A stretch of 59,709 nt of DNA from Bacteroidales bacterium (GCA_017473705.1 JAFUJQ010000021.1:1-59709); one strand, 5' to 3'. Numbered from the stretch's first letter, positions 1 to 9,478 are shown. Notes: generated from the letters alone by a model not told the origin. Program-made: numbers and translations.

Positions 1-1
1 T

Positions 2-2251
2 GAAGACGGAGCCGACGGAAAGCCAGGCGCTGATGGTGAGGATGGAGCTGACGGAGCTGACGGAAAGCCGGGTGCAGACGGAAACGACGGAGTTACCCCT
101 CAGTTCAAGATCGAAAACGGATACTGGTATGTATCATATGACAACGGAAGCACTTGGAAGCAGCTTGGAAAGGCTACCGGTGAGGACGGTAAGGACGGTG
201 AGGACGGAAAAGACGGACTCAGCGGAGACTCGATGTTCACCAATGTGGACGTAAGCAACACTGACTATGTTTTGTTCGTACTCAGCGACGGCACACAGAT
301 CAAGGTTCCTACATGGAAGGCATTTGAGGCTCTCAAGGCTCTCGTCAACCAGATGAACTCCAACATATCAGCACTTCAGACAGCTGTCACAGCTTTAGAG
401 AACAATGACTATGTGACATCAGTGACTCCAGTGACTGAGAATGGCGTGGTCATCGGATACAGCATCACATTCGCAAAGAGCGGTTCGATAATCATATACC
501 ATGGTGAAGACGGCGAAGACGGAAAGGACGGTGTGGATGGAACCGACGGCCAGACGCCCCAGATCGGCATAGGCAAGGACACTGACGGCAAATACTACTG
601 GACGCTTAACGGACAGTGGCTGCTCGACTCGGAGGGCAAGAAGATCCCTACCACCGGCGCGGACGGCAAGGACGGTGCGGACGGCATTATTCCGGAATTT
701 AAGATCGAGGAAGGCAACTGGTGGATTTCATATGACAACGGAGTATCATGGACAATGGTCGGCCAGGCAACTGGTGACCAGGGCCCGCAGGGTCCACAGG
801 GACCTCAGGGACCGTCAGGAAGCAATTCATCATGTCTGTTTACAGGCGTGTCATGGGACAGTGACTATGTTTACCTCGATATAGTCAGCGGCGAGACACT
901 GACCATCCCTCAGGCATCTGTCGCAAATGCCGGCAACGGTGTCACCATCAAGCTCAGCAGCACTTACGAATACTCGGCTTTGTTCTATGGTACATTTACG
1001 AACAAAGGCGTGGACATGAAGGTGACGATATATTACGGCACTAGCAGCAACCTGACTCTCTACAACTACATGGGCAGCGTAACCAGGACCAGCTTCAGCG
1101 GCAGTTCATATACCATGACAGTAGACCAGCTGTTCCCGGAAAAGACCTACTATTACTTTACTGAAACAGTGAACAATGGCAAGGCTGTATACAGCGGCGT
1201 AAGCTCATTCACGACCAAGGCAGTGACAGGATATGAAAACAACTTCGCCATTGACGGAGCTGTCAACCTCTCAGAGGGCGGAACAGCCAACAGCTACATT
1301 GTGACAGAGCCTGGAACATACTGCATCTCTGCCGTGAAAGGCAACAGCACTACATCAGTAGGAAGCGCATCTTCGGCAAACGTAGTATGGGAATCCTTCG
1401 GAACATCGACCACCCCTGATGTAGGCGACCTTATGAAAGGTGCATTGTATCAGGATGGCAAGGTATACTTCAAGACCAACGACACATTCAACGAAGGCAA
1501 TGTCCTGATTGCTGTCAAGGACGCTTCCGGCAACATTCTCTGGTCATGGCATATCTGGATGACTGACCAGCCTGCCGAGCAGGTTTACTACAGGAGCGCC
1601 GGTACAGTCATGGACCGCAACCTTGGAGCCACATCTGCAACCCCAGGAGACGTGAAGGCACTCGGACTTATGTATCAGTGGGGACGAAAGGATCCGTTCC
1701 TCGGTTCATCAAGCATCACATCTCCTGTAATGGCAAAGGCCACCATGACATGGCCTGCGGCCAAAGCATCTACAGCGACGACCGGAACCATAGATTATGC
1801 AACGAAGCATCCTACCGTGATGCTTTATGGTCAGGGCAGCAATGAGTGGATGTATGAAACTGACGAGACGCTCTGGGCTGAAAACAAGACAATATATGAT
1901 CCATGTCCTGCCGGATGGCAGATTCCTCCAACCGGTGAAAACGGATATTGGGTGAAGGCATATGGATCGTACAGGATCAACGGAGACATCTTCGACTACA
2001 CCAACCGAGGCATAAACTTCAGCGGAAAGTTCGGAAGCGATGCGACAATATGGTACCCGGCAACCGGATACTACGGAGCTGCTAACGGTGTATTCTACGG
2101 AACCGGAGAAGACGGAAGCTATCCTGGCTACACTCTGGGTGACACATTCGGATTCCTGCAATACTGCGTAAAGAGCGATGAAGACTATCTATATATGCTC
2201 TATGTGTCAGACATGGGAGGAGCCGATCCGGTAAGATGTATCAAGGAATAA
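2..2251 (+). CDS. collagen-like repeat surface protein, C-terminal part (start lies before the window)
   Basis: The reading frame is open from the second base, so the first in-frame ATG (233) is internal; 749 residues are visible. Blocks of Gly-X-Y triplets rich in GAD/GED/GKD alternate with a motif around PQFKIENGYWYVSYDNG that recurs as IIPEFKIEEGNWWISYDNG, as in Bacteroides proteins carrying DUF4988-like domains. A QGPQGPQGPQGPSG block follows, then a fibronectin-III-like stretch (about 940-1230). The last ~330 residues form a module with ILWSWHIW, MDRNLGA, YQWGRKDPF and DPCPAGWQIP, resembling FISUMP-type domains, and end in VRCIKE. The signal peptide is not visible. Surface exposure is inferred from the repeats. 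The same C-terminal module ends the fimbrial protein at 56800. Confidence 0.8.
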   Translation, partial: EDGADGKPGADGEDGADGADGKPGADGNDGVTPQFKIENGYWYVSYDNGSTWKQLGKATGEDGKDGEDGKDGLSGDSMFTNVDVSNTDYVLFVLSDGTQIKVPTWKAFEALKALVNQMNSNISALQTAVTALENNDYVTSVTPVTENGVVIGYSITFAKSGSIIIYHGEDGEDGKDGVDGTDGQTPQIGIGKDTDGKYYWTLNGQWLLDSEGKKIPTTGADGKDGADGIIPEFKIEEGNWWISYDNGVSWTMVGQATGDQGPQGPQGPQGPSGSNSSCLFTGVSWDSDYVYLDIVSGETLTIPQASVANAGNGVTIKLSSTYEYSALFYGTFTNKGVDMKVTIYYGTSSNLTLYNYMGSVTRTSFSGSSYTMTVDQLFPEKTYYYFTETVNNGKAVYSGVSSFTTKAVTGYENNFAIDGAVNLSEGGTANSYIVTEPGTYCISAVKGNSTTSVGSASSANVVWESFGTSTTPDVGDLMKGALYQDGKVYFKTNDTFNEGNVLIAVKDASGNILWSWHIWMTDQPAEQVYYRSAGTVMDRNLGATSATPGDVKALGLMYQWGRKDPFLGSSSITSPVMAKATMTWPAAKASTATTGTIDYATKHPTVMLYGQGSNEWMYETDETLWAENKTIYDPCPAGWQIPPTGENGYWVKAYGSYRINGDIFDYTNRGINFSGKFGSDATIWYPATGYYGAANGVFYGTGEDGSYPGYTLGDTFGFLQYCVKSDEDYLYMLYVSDMGGADPVRCIKE

Positions 2252-2281
2252 CAGCACAGAAGCCGACCCCACATAGAAGAT

Positions 2282-2311
2282 AAAAAGCCGACCCTAATGG
2301 ATCGGCTTTTT
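2282..2311 (+). terminator. intrinsic terminator after the collagen-like gene
   Basis: Perfect 10-bp inverted repeat AAAAAGCCGA / TCGGCTTTTT with a 10-nt loop, 30 bp after the stop codon. The A and T tracts make it usable in either direction. Confidence 0.85.
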
Positions 2312-2651
2312 ATCTTCTTTTCAGTTGACATAAGTATCTTCTCGAACCGTCCGACACTATTTTGGCCATTTTACTGTCGGACGGTATCCAAAGTGCATCA
2401 AAATGATCTATTTCAGGCACCGTCAGACAACTTTTTGCCGGTTTTAATGTCGGTTGGATGAGATGGACACCGACGAACCGATTTCATACAAGGATGTACT
2501 TGGGGAAGTCGCAGATCCAGTCTTTGATCCGGTCAATTCAAGCGAGGTCAAGAATCTTTCAGCCTGCACATTTCGGAGAAGTTTCGAAATGACAGGACGC
2601 CATTTCGTCAAAAATTGCTATCTTTGCATGATTATGTCTTTATTATAAGGT
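2312..2651. other. intergenic region with two related stem-loops
   Basis: No credible gene here; the short open frame around 2454-2648 shows no protein-like features. The stretch holds two consecutive related hairpins. The first is ACCGTCCGACA (2346-2356) with its perfect complement TGTCGGACGGT (2375-2385). The second, weaker one is ACCGTCAGACA (2419-2429) with TGTCGGTTGG (2449-2458). About 28 of 40 aligned positions agree between the two. The parE promoter lies near the right end. Confidence 0.6.
2619..2626 (+). promoter_or_regulatory. -7 element of the topoisomerase IV subunit B gene
   Basis: TATCTTTG matches the Bacteroidetes -7 consensus TAnnTTTG, 25 bp before the ATG at 2652. No good TTTG -33 box is seen at the usual distance. 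Confidence 0.55.
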
Positions 2652-4577
2652 ATGGCAACTGATAACACTAATATTGTAAACTACACAGACGACAACATCA
2701 AGACGATGGAGGGCGTGGAGCACATCCGCAAGCGCCCTGGAATGTACATCGGAAGGCTCGGAAACGGAGACGACCAGGGAGACGGCATCTATGTGCTCCT
2801 GAAGGAGGTAGTGGACAACTCCATCGACGAGTTCTCAATGGGATTCGGAAAGCAGATCCAGATCACTGTGACAGAGAAGGAGGCGACAGTAAGGGACTTC
2901 GGACGAGGCATTCCGCTCAACTCTGTGGTCAAGGCGGTGAGCGTCCTGAACACCGGAGGTAAATATGACACAAAGGGATACAAGAAGTCCGTAGGTCTGA
3001 ACGGAGTGGGTCTGAAGGCGGTGAACGCGCTTTCTGAGCATTTCTATGTCGAGGCATACAGAGACGGCATGAGCTCATTCGCAGAGTTCCGCATGGGCAA
3101 GCTGGTGGATTCAGGCCAGAAGCCTACCAAGGAGAAGAACGGCACAATGGTGAAGTTCATCCCTGACGAGCATCTCTTCGTCGGCTATACCTTCCATATG
3201 GACATCATCGAGTCCATGATGAAGAACTACTCATACCTCAAGAAGGGCCTGACGCTCAACTTCAACGGCACTGCCTACAAGTCTGAGAACGGTCTTCTCG
3301 ACCTCATCAAGGACAACATGTCGGAGACTCCTCTCTACGAGCCGATCCACCTTATCGGCGAGGATGTGGAGATCGTCCTGACACACGGAAGCAGCTATGG
3401 AGAGAACATAGCATCTTTCGTCAACGGACAGAACACACGCGACGGAGGTACCCACCTCGCCGCCATGCGCGAGGGTGTGGCTAAGACACTCAAGGAATTC
3501 TACAAGACATTCGCGAAGAAGGACTTCGCTCCCGAGGACATCCGTCAGGGTATCATCGGAGCCATAAGCATACAGATCCAGGAGCCTAACTTCGAGGGCC
3601 AGACCAAGACCAAGCTCGGCTCGACATACATGTGGGAGACCGACATCGAGAACGAGGACGGAAGCCACACATACGACCAGGGTCCGACCATCAGAAGCTT
3701 CGTAAACGACTTCATCAAGACCAACCTTGACAACTATCTGCACATGCACAAGGAGATAATCCCTGTCCTCCAGCAGAAGATCACCGAGTCGGAGACGGAG
3801 AGAAAGGAGATATCTACAATCCAGAAGAAGACAAAGGAGAGGAACAAGCGTACCAACATCTACAACCGCAAGCTCCGCGACTGCGAGATCCACTACAACG
3901 ACAAGCTTCCTGCTGCGAAGAAGGAGTTCGCAGAGCTCACAAGCATCTTCATCACCGAGGGAGACTCTGCGAGCGGAACCATCACCAAGGCACGCGACGC
4001 AAAGACACAGGCCGTGTTCAGCCTCAGGGGCAAGCCGATCAACTGCTACAAGGAAAGCAGAAAGAAAGTTGCCGAAAACGAGGAGCTGAACCTCCTCATC
4101 AACGCCCTTGGCGTGGAAGATGATATGGAGAACCTCAGATACAACAAGATCATCGTCGCGACCGATGCCGATGACGACGGTATGCACATCCGCATGCTCG
4201 TGCTGACGTTCTTCATGAAATACTATCCGGACCTCATACGCCGCGGACATGTGCATATCCTCCAGACTCCCCTCTTCAGGGTCAAGAACAAGAAGGAAGT
4301 GCGTTACTGCTACTCTATCGAAGAGAAGGACAAGGTCGTAAGGGAGATGAAGACCGGTGTGGAGATCACACGATTCAAAGGTCTCGGAGAGATTTCTTCA
4401 AACGAGTTCGTGGAATTCATCGGAGAGAAGATGAGACTTGACAGAGTGAAGCTGAGCGACGAGGAGTCCATAGCGGAGATCATGGAGTTCTACATGGGTG
4501 ACAACACCATCGACCGTCAGAACTTCATCCGCCAGAACCTCCGAAGCGAAGCCGAACTGGAAGACGTAAACATATAA
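2652..4577 (+). CDS. parE: DNA topoisomerase IV subunit B (ParE)
   Basis: 641-residue type IIA topoisomerase ATPase/Toprim subunit that with ParC decatenates and relaxes DNA. The GHKL ATPase motifs are visible: EVVDNSIDE (about residue 52), DFGRGI (about 82) and GLNGVGLKAVNA (about 115). The Toprim domain has EGDSASG (about 436) and the metal-binding DADDDGMH (about 505). The reading FITEGDSASGTITKARDAKTQ favours ParE over GyrB in Bacteroidales, where both are of similar length. No parC follows; the next gene is an acyltransferase after a terminator. Confidence 0.88.
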   Translation: MATDNTNIVNYTDDNIKTMEGVEHIRKRPGMYIGRLGNGDDQGDGIYVLLKEVVDNSIDEFSMGFGKQIQITVTEKEATVRDFGRGIPLNSVVKAVSVLNTGGKYDTKGYKKSVGLNGVGLKAVNALSEHFYVEAYRDGMSSFAEFRMGKLVDSGQKPTKEKNGTMVKFIPDEHLFVGYTFHMDIIESMMKNYSYLKKGLTLNFNGTAYKSENGLLDLIKDNMSETPLYEPIHLIGEDVEIVLTHGSSYGENIASFVNGQNTRDGGTHLAAMREGVAKTLKEFYKTFAKKDFAPEDIRQGIIGAISIQIQEPNFEGQTKTKLGSTYMWETDIENEDGSHTYDQGPTIRSFVNDFIKTNLDNYLHMHKEIIPVLQQKITESETERKEISTIQKKTKERNKRTNIYNRKLRDCEIHYNDKLPAAKKEFAELTSIFITEGDSASGTITKARDAKTQAVFSLRGKPINCYKESRKKVAENEELNLLINALGVEDDMENLRYNKIIVATDADDDGMHIRMLVLTFFMKYYPDLIRRGHVHILQTPLFRVKNKKEVRYCYSIEEKDKVVREMKTGVEITRFKGLGEISSNEFVEFIGEKMRLDRVKLSDEESIAEIMEFYMGDNTIDRQNFIRQNLRSEAELEDVNI

Positions 4578-4590
4578 CTAGTAAAGTAAG

Positions 4591-4613
4591 TCTTCCTCCC
4601 GAGGAAGATTTTT
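4591..4613 (+). terminator. intrinsic terminator after parE
   Basis: TCTTCCT/AGGAAGA stem with a short CCCG loop followed directly by a run of T, 14 bp after the parE stop. Confidence 0.75.
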
Positions 4614-4628
4614 GTAAAACTTTTTGCT

Positions 4629-5180
4629 ATGTGGAGAAAATTCTGCGGATGGCTGCTCCGCGCATTGGGTTGGACTGCTGTCGACCCTGTAGCCCCTGAA
4701 AAGAAATGCATCATCCTCGGTGTGCCTCACACATCGATATGGGACTTCGTCATTTCATACCTGTATTATGAATCAGTTGGCGGAAAGCCATACTGCATGA
4801 TCAAGGGAGAACTGTTCTGGGGACCGCTCGGCTGGCTCCTTCGCAAGCTCGGAGGCATTCCTGTGGACAGGTCAAGGGGAAGCAATGTAGCCCTCAGCGT
4901 CATCAAGGAGATGAAAGAGAAGGACGTTGTGCACCTCGCACTCGCTCCGGAAGGCACCCGCAAGCCGGTGAAGCGTTGGAAGACAGGTTTCCACACAATA
5001 GCACGCCAGGTAGGATGCCCTGTATACATGGGATATTTCGACTGGGGCACAAAGCGCATCAGCCGCGGCCAGAAGGTGGAGCTCACAGACGACGCAAGAG
5101 CGGACATGGAGCGCATACAGGCCATGTATGAGGAGATGCACCTTGTCGGCAAGCATCCTGAAATGTACATTACTCACTAA
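4629..5180 (+). CDS. 1-acylglycerol-3-phosphate acyltransferase family (PlsC-like) protein
   Basis: 183 residues, short for PlsC. The HX4D catalytic motif reads PHTSIWD near residue 35 and the substrate-binding motif APEGTR is near residue 106. Family members acylate lysophosphatidic acid or related lysolipids at the inner membrane. It sits 15 bp before an acyl-CoA ligase on the same strand, so the pair could activate and transfer acyl chains; that link is inferred. The exact acceptor is unknown. Confidence 0.75.
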   Translation: MWRKFCGWLLRALGWTAVDPVAPEKKCIILGVPHTSIWDFVISYLYYESVGGKPYCMIKGELFWGPLGWLLRKLGGIPVDRSRGSNVALSVIKEMKEKDVVHLALAPEGTRKPVKRWKTGFHTIARQVGCPVYMGYFDWGTKRISRGQKVELTDDARADMERIQAMYEEMHLVGKHPEMYITH

Positions 5181-5195
5181 AATCTAAATATATTT

Positions 5196-6884
5196 ATGCT
5201 ACAAATCTACAAACGTATGAAGAGGATGAGGGAGAAGTATGTCGACACCCTCGCCAAACTATACGAGTATGCCACTACTGTGTACTCAAAGAAGCAGTAC
5301 ACACAGTGGTATGACACCAAGAAAGGTGGCTACACTTACAGTGAACTCAAAGCAAAGTGTGACAGCCTCTCGAAGAAGCTGACACAATATGGCATCGGAG
5401 CAGGAGACAAGGTTGCGATCCTTTCGCAGTCAATGCCTAACTGGTCCGTAGCCTTCTTCAGTATAGCTCCATTCGGAAGAATCGCCATCCCGATCCTTCC
5501 GGACAGCTCGGAGAATGAAGTCACAAACATCCTCAACCACTCTGAGAGCAAGGTGATCTTCGTGTCACAGAGGCTTGCGTCTAAGGTCAGCCAGGAATGT
5601 CGCGACAAGATGACCCTCGTCATCGACATCGACACTTTCGAGGTGATCAAGGCCGACGATGACAAGTTCACATGTGACGGAAGGCCAAGCGTGCCGACTC
5701 CTGAGGACATAGCAGCCATCCTTTATACTTCAGGCACAACCGGAAGCGCAAAGGGCGTAGTGCTCAGCCACAGGAACCTGACATCAAACGTAATCACCTG
5801 CTACCACTCATGCAAGAGGACAGAAAAGGACAGATGGCTCTCGATACTGCCTATGGCCCACACTCTCGAGATGACCCTCAGCATGCTTTATCCGATGTAC
5901 TGCGGTGCAACCGTATACTATCTTCCTAAGCCACCAGTGGCATCACTGCTGCTCAAGGCCATGAAGATCGTGAAGCCTACGACAATCCTTTCCGTTCCGC
6001 TCATCATCGAGAAGGTATACAGGAACAGCGTGCTTCCTACAATCAAGAAGAGCCGCACCCTAACCTGGATGAACGAGAACATGAACGGTCTCATGTGCAA
6101 GATCATCGGAATGAAGCTCAAGAAGACATTCGGAGGTCACATCTCATTCTTCGGCATCGGAGGTGCGAAGCTTGATCCTGAAGTCGAGGAATTCCTCCTC
6201 AAGGCGAACTTCCCTTACGCCATCGGATATGGTCTTACAGAGACTTCCCCACTCCTTGGCTATGCAATGAACGGCTGGAGAGCAGTGGGATCATTCGGGT
6301 ATCCCGTATACAACGTGAGACTCAAGCTCCACAACGTCAATCCTGAAACAGGCGAAGGCGAGGTGGTCGCAAAGGGACCGAACGTGATGCTCGGATACTA
6401 CAAGGACCCTGTCCGCACAAAGAGCGTATTCACAGAGGACGGATGGTTCCGCACCAATGACATCGCGGTCAAGGACGAGAAGGGACGCTACTTCATCAAG
6501 GGACGCAACAACAACATGATCCTCGGTCCTTCGGGAGAGAACATCTATCCAGAGGAGATCGAGAGCGTGATCAACAATGTCGACGGCGTGAACGAGTCCA
6601 TCGTCGTCGAGAGAAATGGACGCCTGGTGGCACTGGTACAGCTTGACGAGAACATGATCGAATGGGACAAGGAAGGAGAGGACAACTTCTACGAGAAGCT
6701 TGACGCCATGAAGGAGAAGATCCAGAAGATGGTGAACAAGAACGTGAACAAGACTTCGCAGGTAAGCTCTGTAGAGGTGATGAAAGAGCCTTTCGAGAAG
6801 ACTGCAACCCAGAAGATCCGCCGCTTCAAATACAAAGACTCAGCTCCGACAGTCGAAGAAGAGTCAAAGAGCAAGGGTGAATAA
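5196..6884 (+). CDS. long-chain fatty acid-CoA ligase / AMP-dependent synthetase
   Basis: 562 residues of the ANL adenylate-forming family, expected to convert fatty acids to acyl-CoA or acyl-AMP using ATP. The P-loop-like A3 motif YTSGTTGSAKG lies at about residues 177-187, YGLTETSP gives the A5 motif, and the A7-A8 region reads GWFRTNDIAVKD followed by KGRNNNMI. The C-terminal lysine region (TATQKIRRFKYK) is present. A second ATG at 5217 is a possible start. It follows the PlsC-like gene closely, suggesting one lipid-remodelling unit. Confidence 0.82.
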   Translation: MLQIYKRMKRMREKYVDTLAKLYEYATTVYSKKQYTQWYDTKKGGYTYSELKAKCDSLSKKLTQYGIGAGDKVAILSQSMPNWSVAFFSIAPFGRIAIPILPDSSENEVTNILNHSESKVIFVSQRLASKVSQECRDKMTLVIDIDTFEVIKADDDKFTCDGRPSVPTPEDIAAILYTSGTTGSAKGVVLSHRNLTSNVITCYHSCKRTEKDRWLSILPMAHTLEMTLSMLYPMYCGATVYYLPKPPVASLLLKAMKIVKPTTILSVPLIIEKVYRNSVLPTIKKSRTLTWMNENMNGLMCKIIGMKLKKTFGGHISFFGIGGAKLDPEVEEFLLKANFPYAIGYGLTETSPLLGYAMNGWRAVGSFGYPVYNVRLKLHNVNPETGEGEVVAKGPNVMLGYYKDPVRTKSVFTEDGWFRTNDIAVKDEKGRYFIKGRNNNMILGPSGENIYPEEIESVINNVDGVNESIVVERNGRLVALVQLDENMIEWDKEGEDNFYEKLDAMKEKIQKMVNKNVNKTSQVSSVEVMKEPFEKTATQKIRRFKYKDSAPTVEEESKSKGE

Positions 6885-6902
6885 TCACTCGATACCGGAC
6901 AC

Positions 6903-6937
6903 AAAAAAGGGTTTGACATTACGTCAGACCCTTTTTT
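6903..6937. terminator. bidirectional intrinsic terminator
   Basis: AAAAAAGGGTTTGAC pairs with GTCAGACCCTTTTTT around a 5-nt loop with a single G:T mismatch. With A and T tracts on both sides it can end the acyl-CoA ligase transcript (plus) and the leftward Sel1 operon (minus). Confidence 0.88.
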
Positions 6938-6944
6938 AGATACT

Positions 6945-6990
6945 TTCATTTCGATTTCTCCCCGGAACATCATTTTAATTGCCATAATCA
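6945..6990. repeat. composite scar copied from the Sel1 locus upstream end
   Basis: Bases 6951-6974 repeat exactly 24 bases found inside the Sel1 gene at 10395-10418, and 6977-6990 repeat 14 bases found just upstream of that gene (10672-10685). The shared TTCATTTC (6945-6952 and 10664-10671) precedes both. This joins two separated pieces of the locus's far end at its near end. Confidence 0.75.
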
Positions 6991-7932
6991 GTCAAACATT
7001 ACACCTGGGTTCATCGCTGAAGGACTTCGCCATTCGATACCTCGGCGGGCGAGGGCTGCTCTCTTTGCACTCCAGTAGCTGTGGCAGAAACCCATTCCAC
7101 GAGGCTCGTCCTTGAGTTGCTCCTCCAGTTCCTGTTCCACCTCGTAAATGACCTGCTCCCATTCCGGAGTCGCCTGTACGGGGTCCACCTTGAGCATTCC
7201 ACCCAATCCATTCCAACTGTCAAGTGCAATCTTGCTTTTCGGATTGTCTGTTATCCATGCAAGCTTGTAGATCCATCTGTCCACCTCACGGAAGTAATAC
7301 TTGTCAAAATTCTCATTGAGAAAATCGTCGTAGTCGGATGCGTATGGAAAGTCAACGTAGACTCTGTATAGCTCGCACAATGAGTGGAAGAGTCTTGGCG
7401 TTTCCCTCTTGTCTATGTAGTCGTTTTCGAGGATCTTTGAAATGAAGTGGGCCTTGTAGGTAGGATTGATGTTCGCAGACTTGTAAGGGGCCATATCCTT
7501 CATTTCGTGAATCCATTCCCGCACAAGGGGGATGTTTTTCCAGAGCAGGCCTTCTTCAAGATTGCTGTTCATCTGACTCACAAGGTCTGCGGCATGCTCC
7601 TCCTGCCAGTCAAATTCAAGATCGGAGTCATTGCTGAAGAAAAATATGTATCGTCCCTGCATGGAGATACGTTCGTTGGGAATTCCGAATTCAGGAGTGC
7701 CGAGTACCTGCCATTTGCGGTTGACGGAGAAGGACTTGCCGCGGTACTCGAATTTCATTTCGTTTTCATCGATCTCCATGATGGTCAGTTCCTGACCGTC
7801 GATGTCGAAAACATTTCCGACCTCAAGGTCTTCGGCAAGAATACGAGTCCATCTCTTGCTTCTGTTGCCGATACCCATGTCCATGGAAGTCTCGATCTTT
7901 ATTATATTAAATAACTGCTCCATTTGCTTCAT
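6988..7932 (-). CDS. hypothetical protein of the Sel1 locus
   Basis: 314 residues with no signal peptide or membrane segment and no family I can name. The N-terminal ~100 residues read like a small beta-rich domain (ILAEDLEVGNVFDIDGQEL), the middle is helical and acidic, and the end is distinctive: GMGFCHSYW, then GIEWRSPSAMNPGVMFD. It is the last gene of a leftward group with two Sel1-repeat proteins, 27 bp after the first. Alternative start ATG at 7923. Probably cytoplasmic; function unknown. Confidence 0.7.
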   Translation of the reverse strand: MKQMEQLFNIIKIETSMDMGIGNRSKRWTRILAEDLEVGNVFDIDGQELTIMEIDENEMKFEYRGKSFSVNRKWQVLGTPEFGIPNERISMQGRYIFFFSNDSDLEFDWQEEHAADLVSQMNSNLEEGLLWKNIPLVREWIHEMKDMAPYKSANINPTYKAHFISKILENDYIDKRETPRLFHSLCELYRVYVDFPYASDYDDFLNENFDKYYFREVDRWIYKLAWITDNPKSKIALDSWNGLGGMLKVDPVQATPEWEQVIYEVEQELEEQLKDEPRGMGFCHSYWSAKRAALARRGIEWRSPSAMNPGVMFD

Positions 7933-7959
7933 GGTTTATTCGTTACTGAAGATCTCTTC

Positions 7960-9462
7960 CTATGAGTTGTTGTCTCCCGATAGCCAGTTTAACCATTCCT
8001 GGGTATCAGGATTAGGAATGCCGCAATCAAACATCAGTTCCATGAACATTGCCGCTTCCGGATCGGATATCTCTCCGTCGGCCAGCATGATGAGGGACAT
8101 GGCGTTTGAGATACCCTGTTTGGTAGTCTGATCAAGTCCCTTTATTATTTCGACAGCCTCTTCCTTGTGCATTTCGATGGCGTTGCAGAGCAATTCTTTT
8201 TGCTTTGCTTCATCGGGCACGAAATGCCTCAAGAAAATGACGATCATGTTAGTCTCACCATCATGAAGCCCGTCTGTATTGCCTAGTGTTATCATCAGGC
8301 TTGCTATGGCTGTCAGCTGCTTGAATGTTACCGCACTTCCGTCTATCAATACTGTATCCCTGTCCTCTTCCGAGGCAGAGAGATTCCTGTAGGCTGGCAG
8401 ATGATATTTTTCAATCTCAGCGGCATGTTTGGAAAGGCGTCCCGCCCTGTAAGCCTTTATGGCCTCAATGATCATGTCCTCTTCATGAAGTCGTGCGCCG
8501 AGCAGTGCAAACGTATCCAATGCTTCCTGCTTGCCCGAACTCAGAGAGAGTTCCCCATTGGACAGCATCTGATGCAATTTGCTGTAGCACGAGCCCCCAT
8601 TGAAGTTGGCTCCCATCCTGTAATGATCAAATGCCTTCCTGTAGTTTACAGGAACGTCATATAACCCCTCTCTGTAGATGTCTCCAAGAAGTTCATTTGC
8701 ACCTATATGTTTGTAGTCACTGCATTCTTGCAGGTATGTCAAGATCAGTTCGCGTAATGTGTCTTTCTGCTCGGTCTCGTCCTCCTCACACTGTTCATAT
8801 AGACTGCAATCTTCAAGAGCTGTATAATACATGGATGCAACGTCAGCCACCTCATTTCCTTCTTCCAATGTGTCCATCATGCTATCCCAGTCAACAAGGG
8901 TTCCGTCCAGTTCGACTCCTCGTGCTATTGCCAGATCTCCGTAAACTTCTGTGAGCCCTCCTTCCAATGCCTGCTCGTAGTGGTAAACTGCCTCTTCTCT
9001 CTTACCCAAGGCATAGAGAGCGTCACCGTTCAACATGTGCCAATGAGGACACTCGTCAACCTCCAGCAGCCTTTCCAATACCTCGTGTGCTGCTTCAAGA
9101 TTTTTCTCAATGCCGAATCGTCCGTAAATAACATTCACCAGCTGAGTAAACATGGCGTACTCGTTTCTTTTGTCAAAACTGGCAGCTATAAGACTTTCTG
9201 CTTTTTCGGGATTATATTCACCTTCTCCTCTATATAGCATCAGTGCCAGGAGTACAATGGCATCGTCAACGCCGCCGTTTAGTGCTTTACGAAGATAATC
9301 GTTTGCCACATCGATGTAGTTTTCCTCCCAATGCCACGCCATGTGTAGTTGAGCCATCTGATAACAGGCTACCGGATCACCGGCATCGGCTTTTTTTCTG
9401 ATTACTCTGATCTCCTTGTCAGAAATATTTCTGACTCCAGCAAGTGTGTAAAATCTTCTCAT
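7960..9462 (-). CDS. Sel1/TPR-like repeat protein with C-terminal TerB-like segment
   Basis: 500 residues. Repeated helical pairs such as DAGDPVACYQMAQLHM and GGVDDAIVLLALMLYRGEGE are typical of Sel1-like repeats, which serve as protein-interaction scaffolds. It is closely related to its upstream neighbour (both begin MR(R/K)FYTLAG). Unlike the neighbour it has an extra ~130-residue tail ending in SLIMLADGEISDPEAAMF, which resembles the metal-binding ADGEI motif of TerB-like domains; that reading is tentative. No signal peptide. 16 bp separate it from the paralogue, so an operon is likely. Confidence 0.75.
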   Translation of the reverse strand: MRRFYTLAGVRNISDKEIRVIRKKADAGDPVACYQMAQLHMAWHWEENYIDVANDYLRKALNGGVDDAIVLLALMLYRGEGEYNPEKAESLIAASFDKRNEYAMFTQLVNVIYGRFGIEKNLEAAHEVLERLLEVDECPHWHMLNGDALYALGKREEAVYHYEQALEGGLTEVYGDLAIARGVELDGTLVDWDSMMDTLEEGNEVADVASMYYTALEDCSLYEQCEEDETEQKDTLRELILTYLQECSDYKHIGANELLGDIYREGLYDVPVNYRKAFDHYRMGANFNGGSCYSKLHQMLSNGELSLSSGKQEALDTFALLGARLHEEDMIIEAIKAYRAGRLSKHAAEIEKYHLPAYRNLSASEEDRDTVLIDGSAVTFKQLTAIASLMITLGNTDGLHDGETNMIVIFLRHFVPDEAKQKELLCNAIEMHKEEAVEIIKGLDQTTKQGISNAMSLIMLADGEISDPEAAMFMELMFDCGIPNPDTQEWLNWLSGDNNS

Positions 9463-9478
9463 AATATCGTTGATTTAG

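Noticed and set aside
2582-2595. TTTCGAAATGACAG resembling the end of the CHFER element
   Set aside because: Only about 12 bases match and the rest of the element is missing, so it may be chance.
2454-2648. Open frame of 64 codons before parE
   Set aside because: It spans the hairpin repeat and the parE -7 element, has no signal or motif, and no plausible translation start context.
3231-4256. Long minus-strand open frame inside parE
   Set aside because: Antisense shadow of a highly conserved gene with low-complexity Leu/Val translation; no homology recognised.
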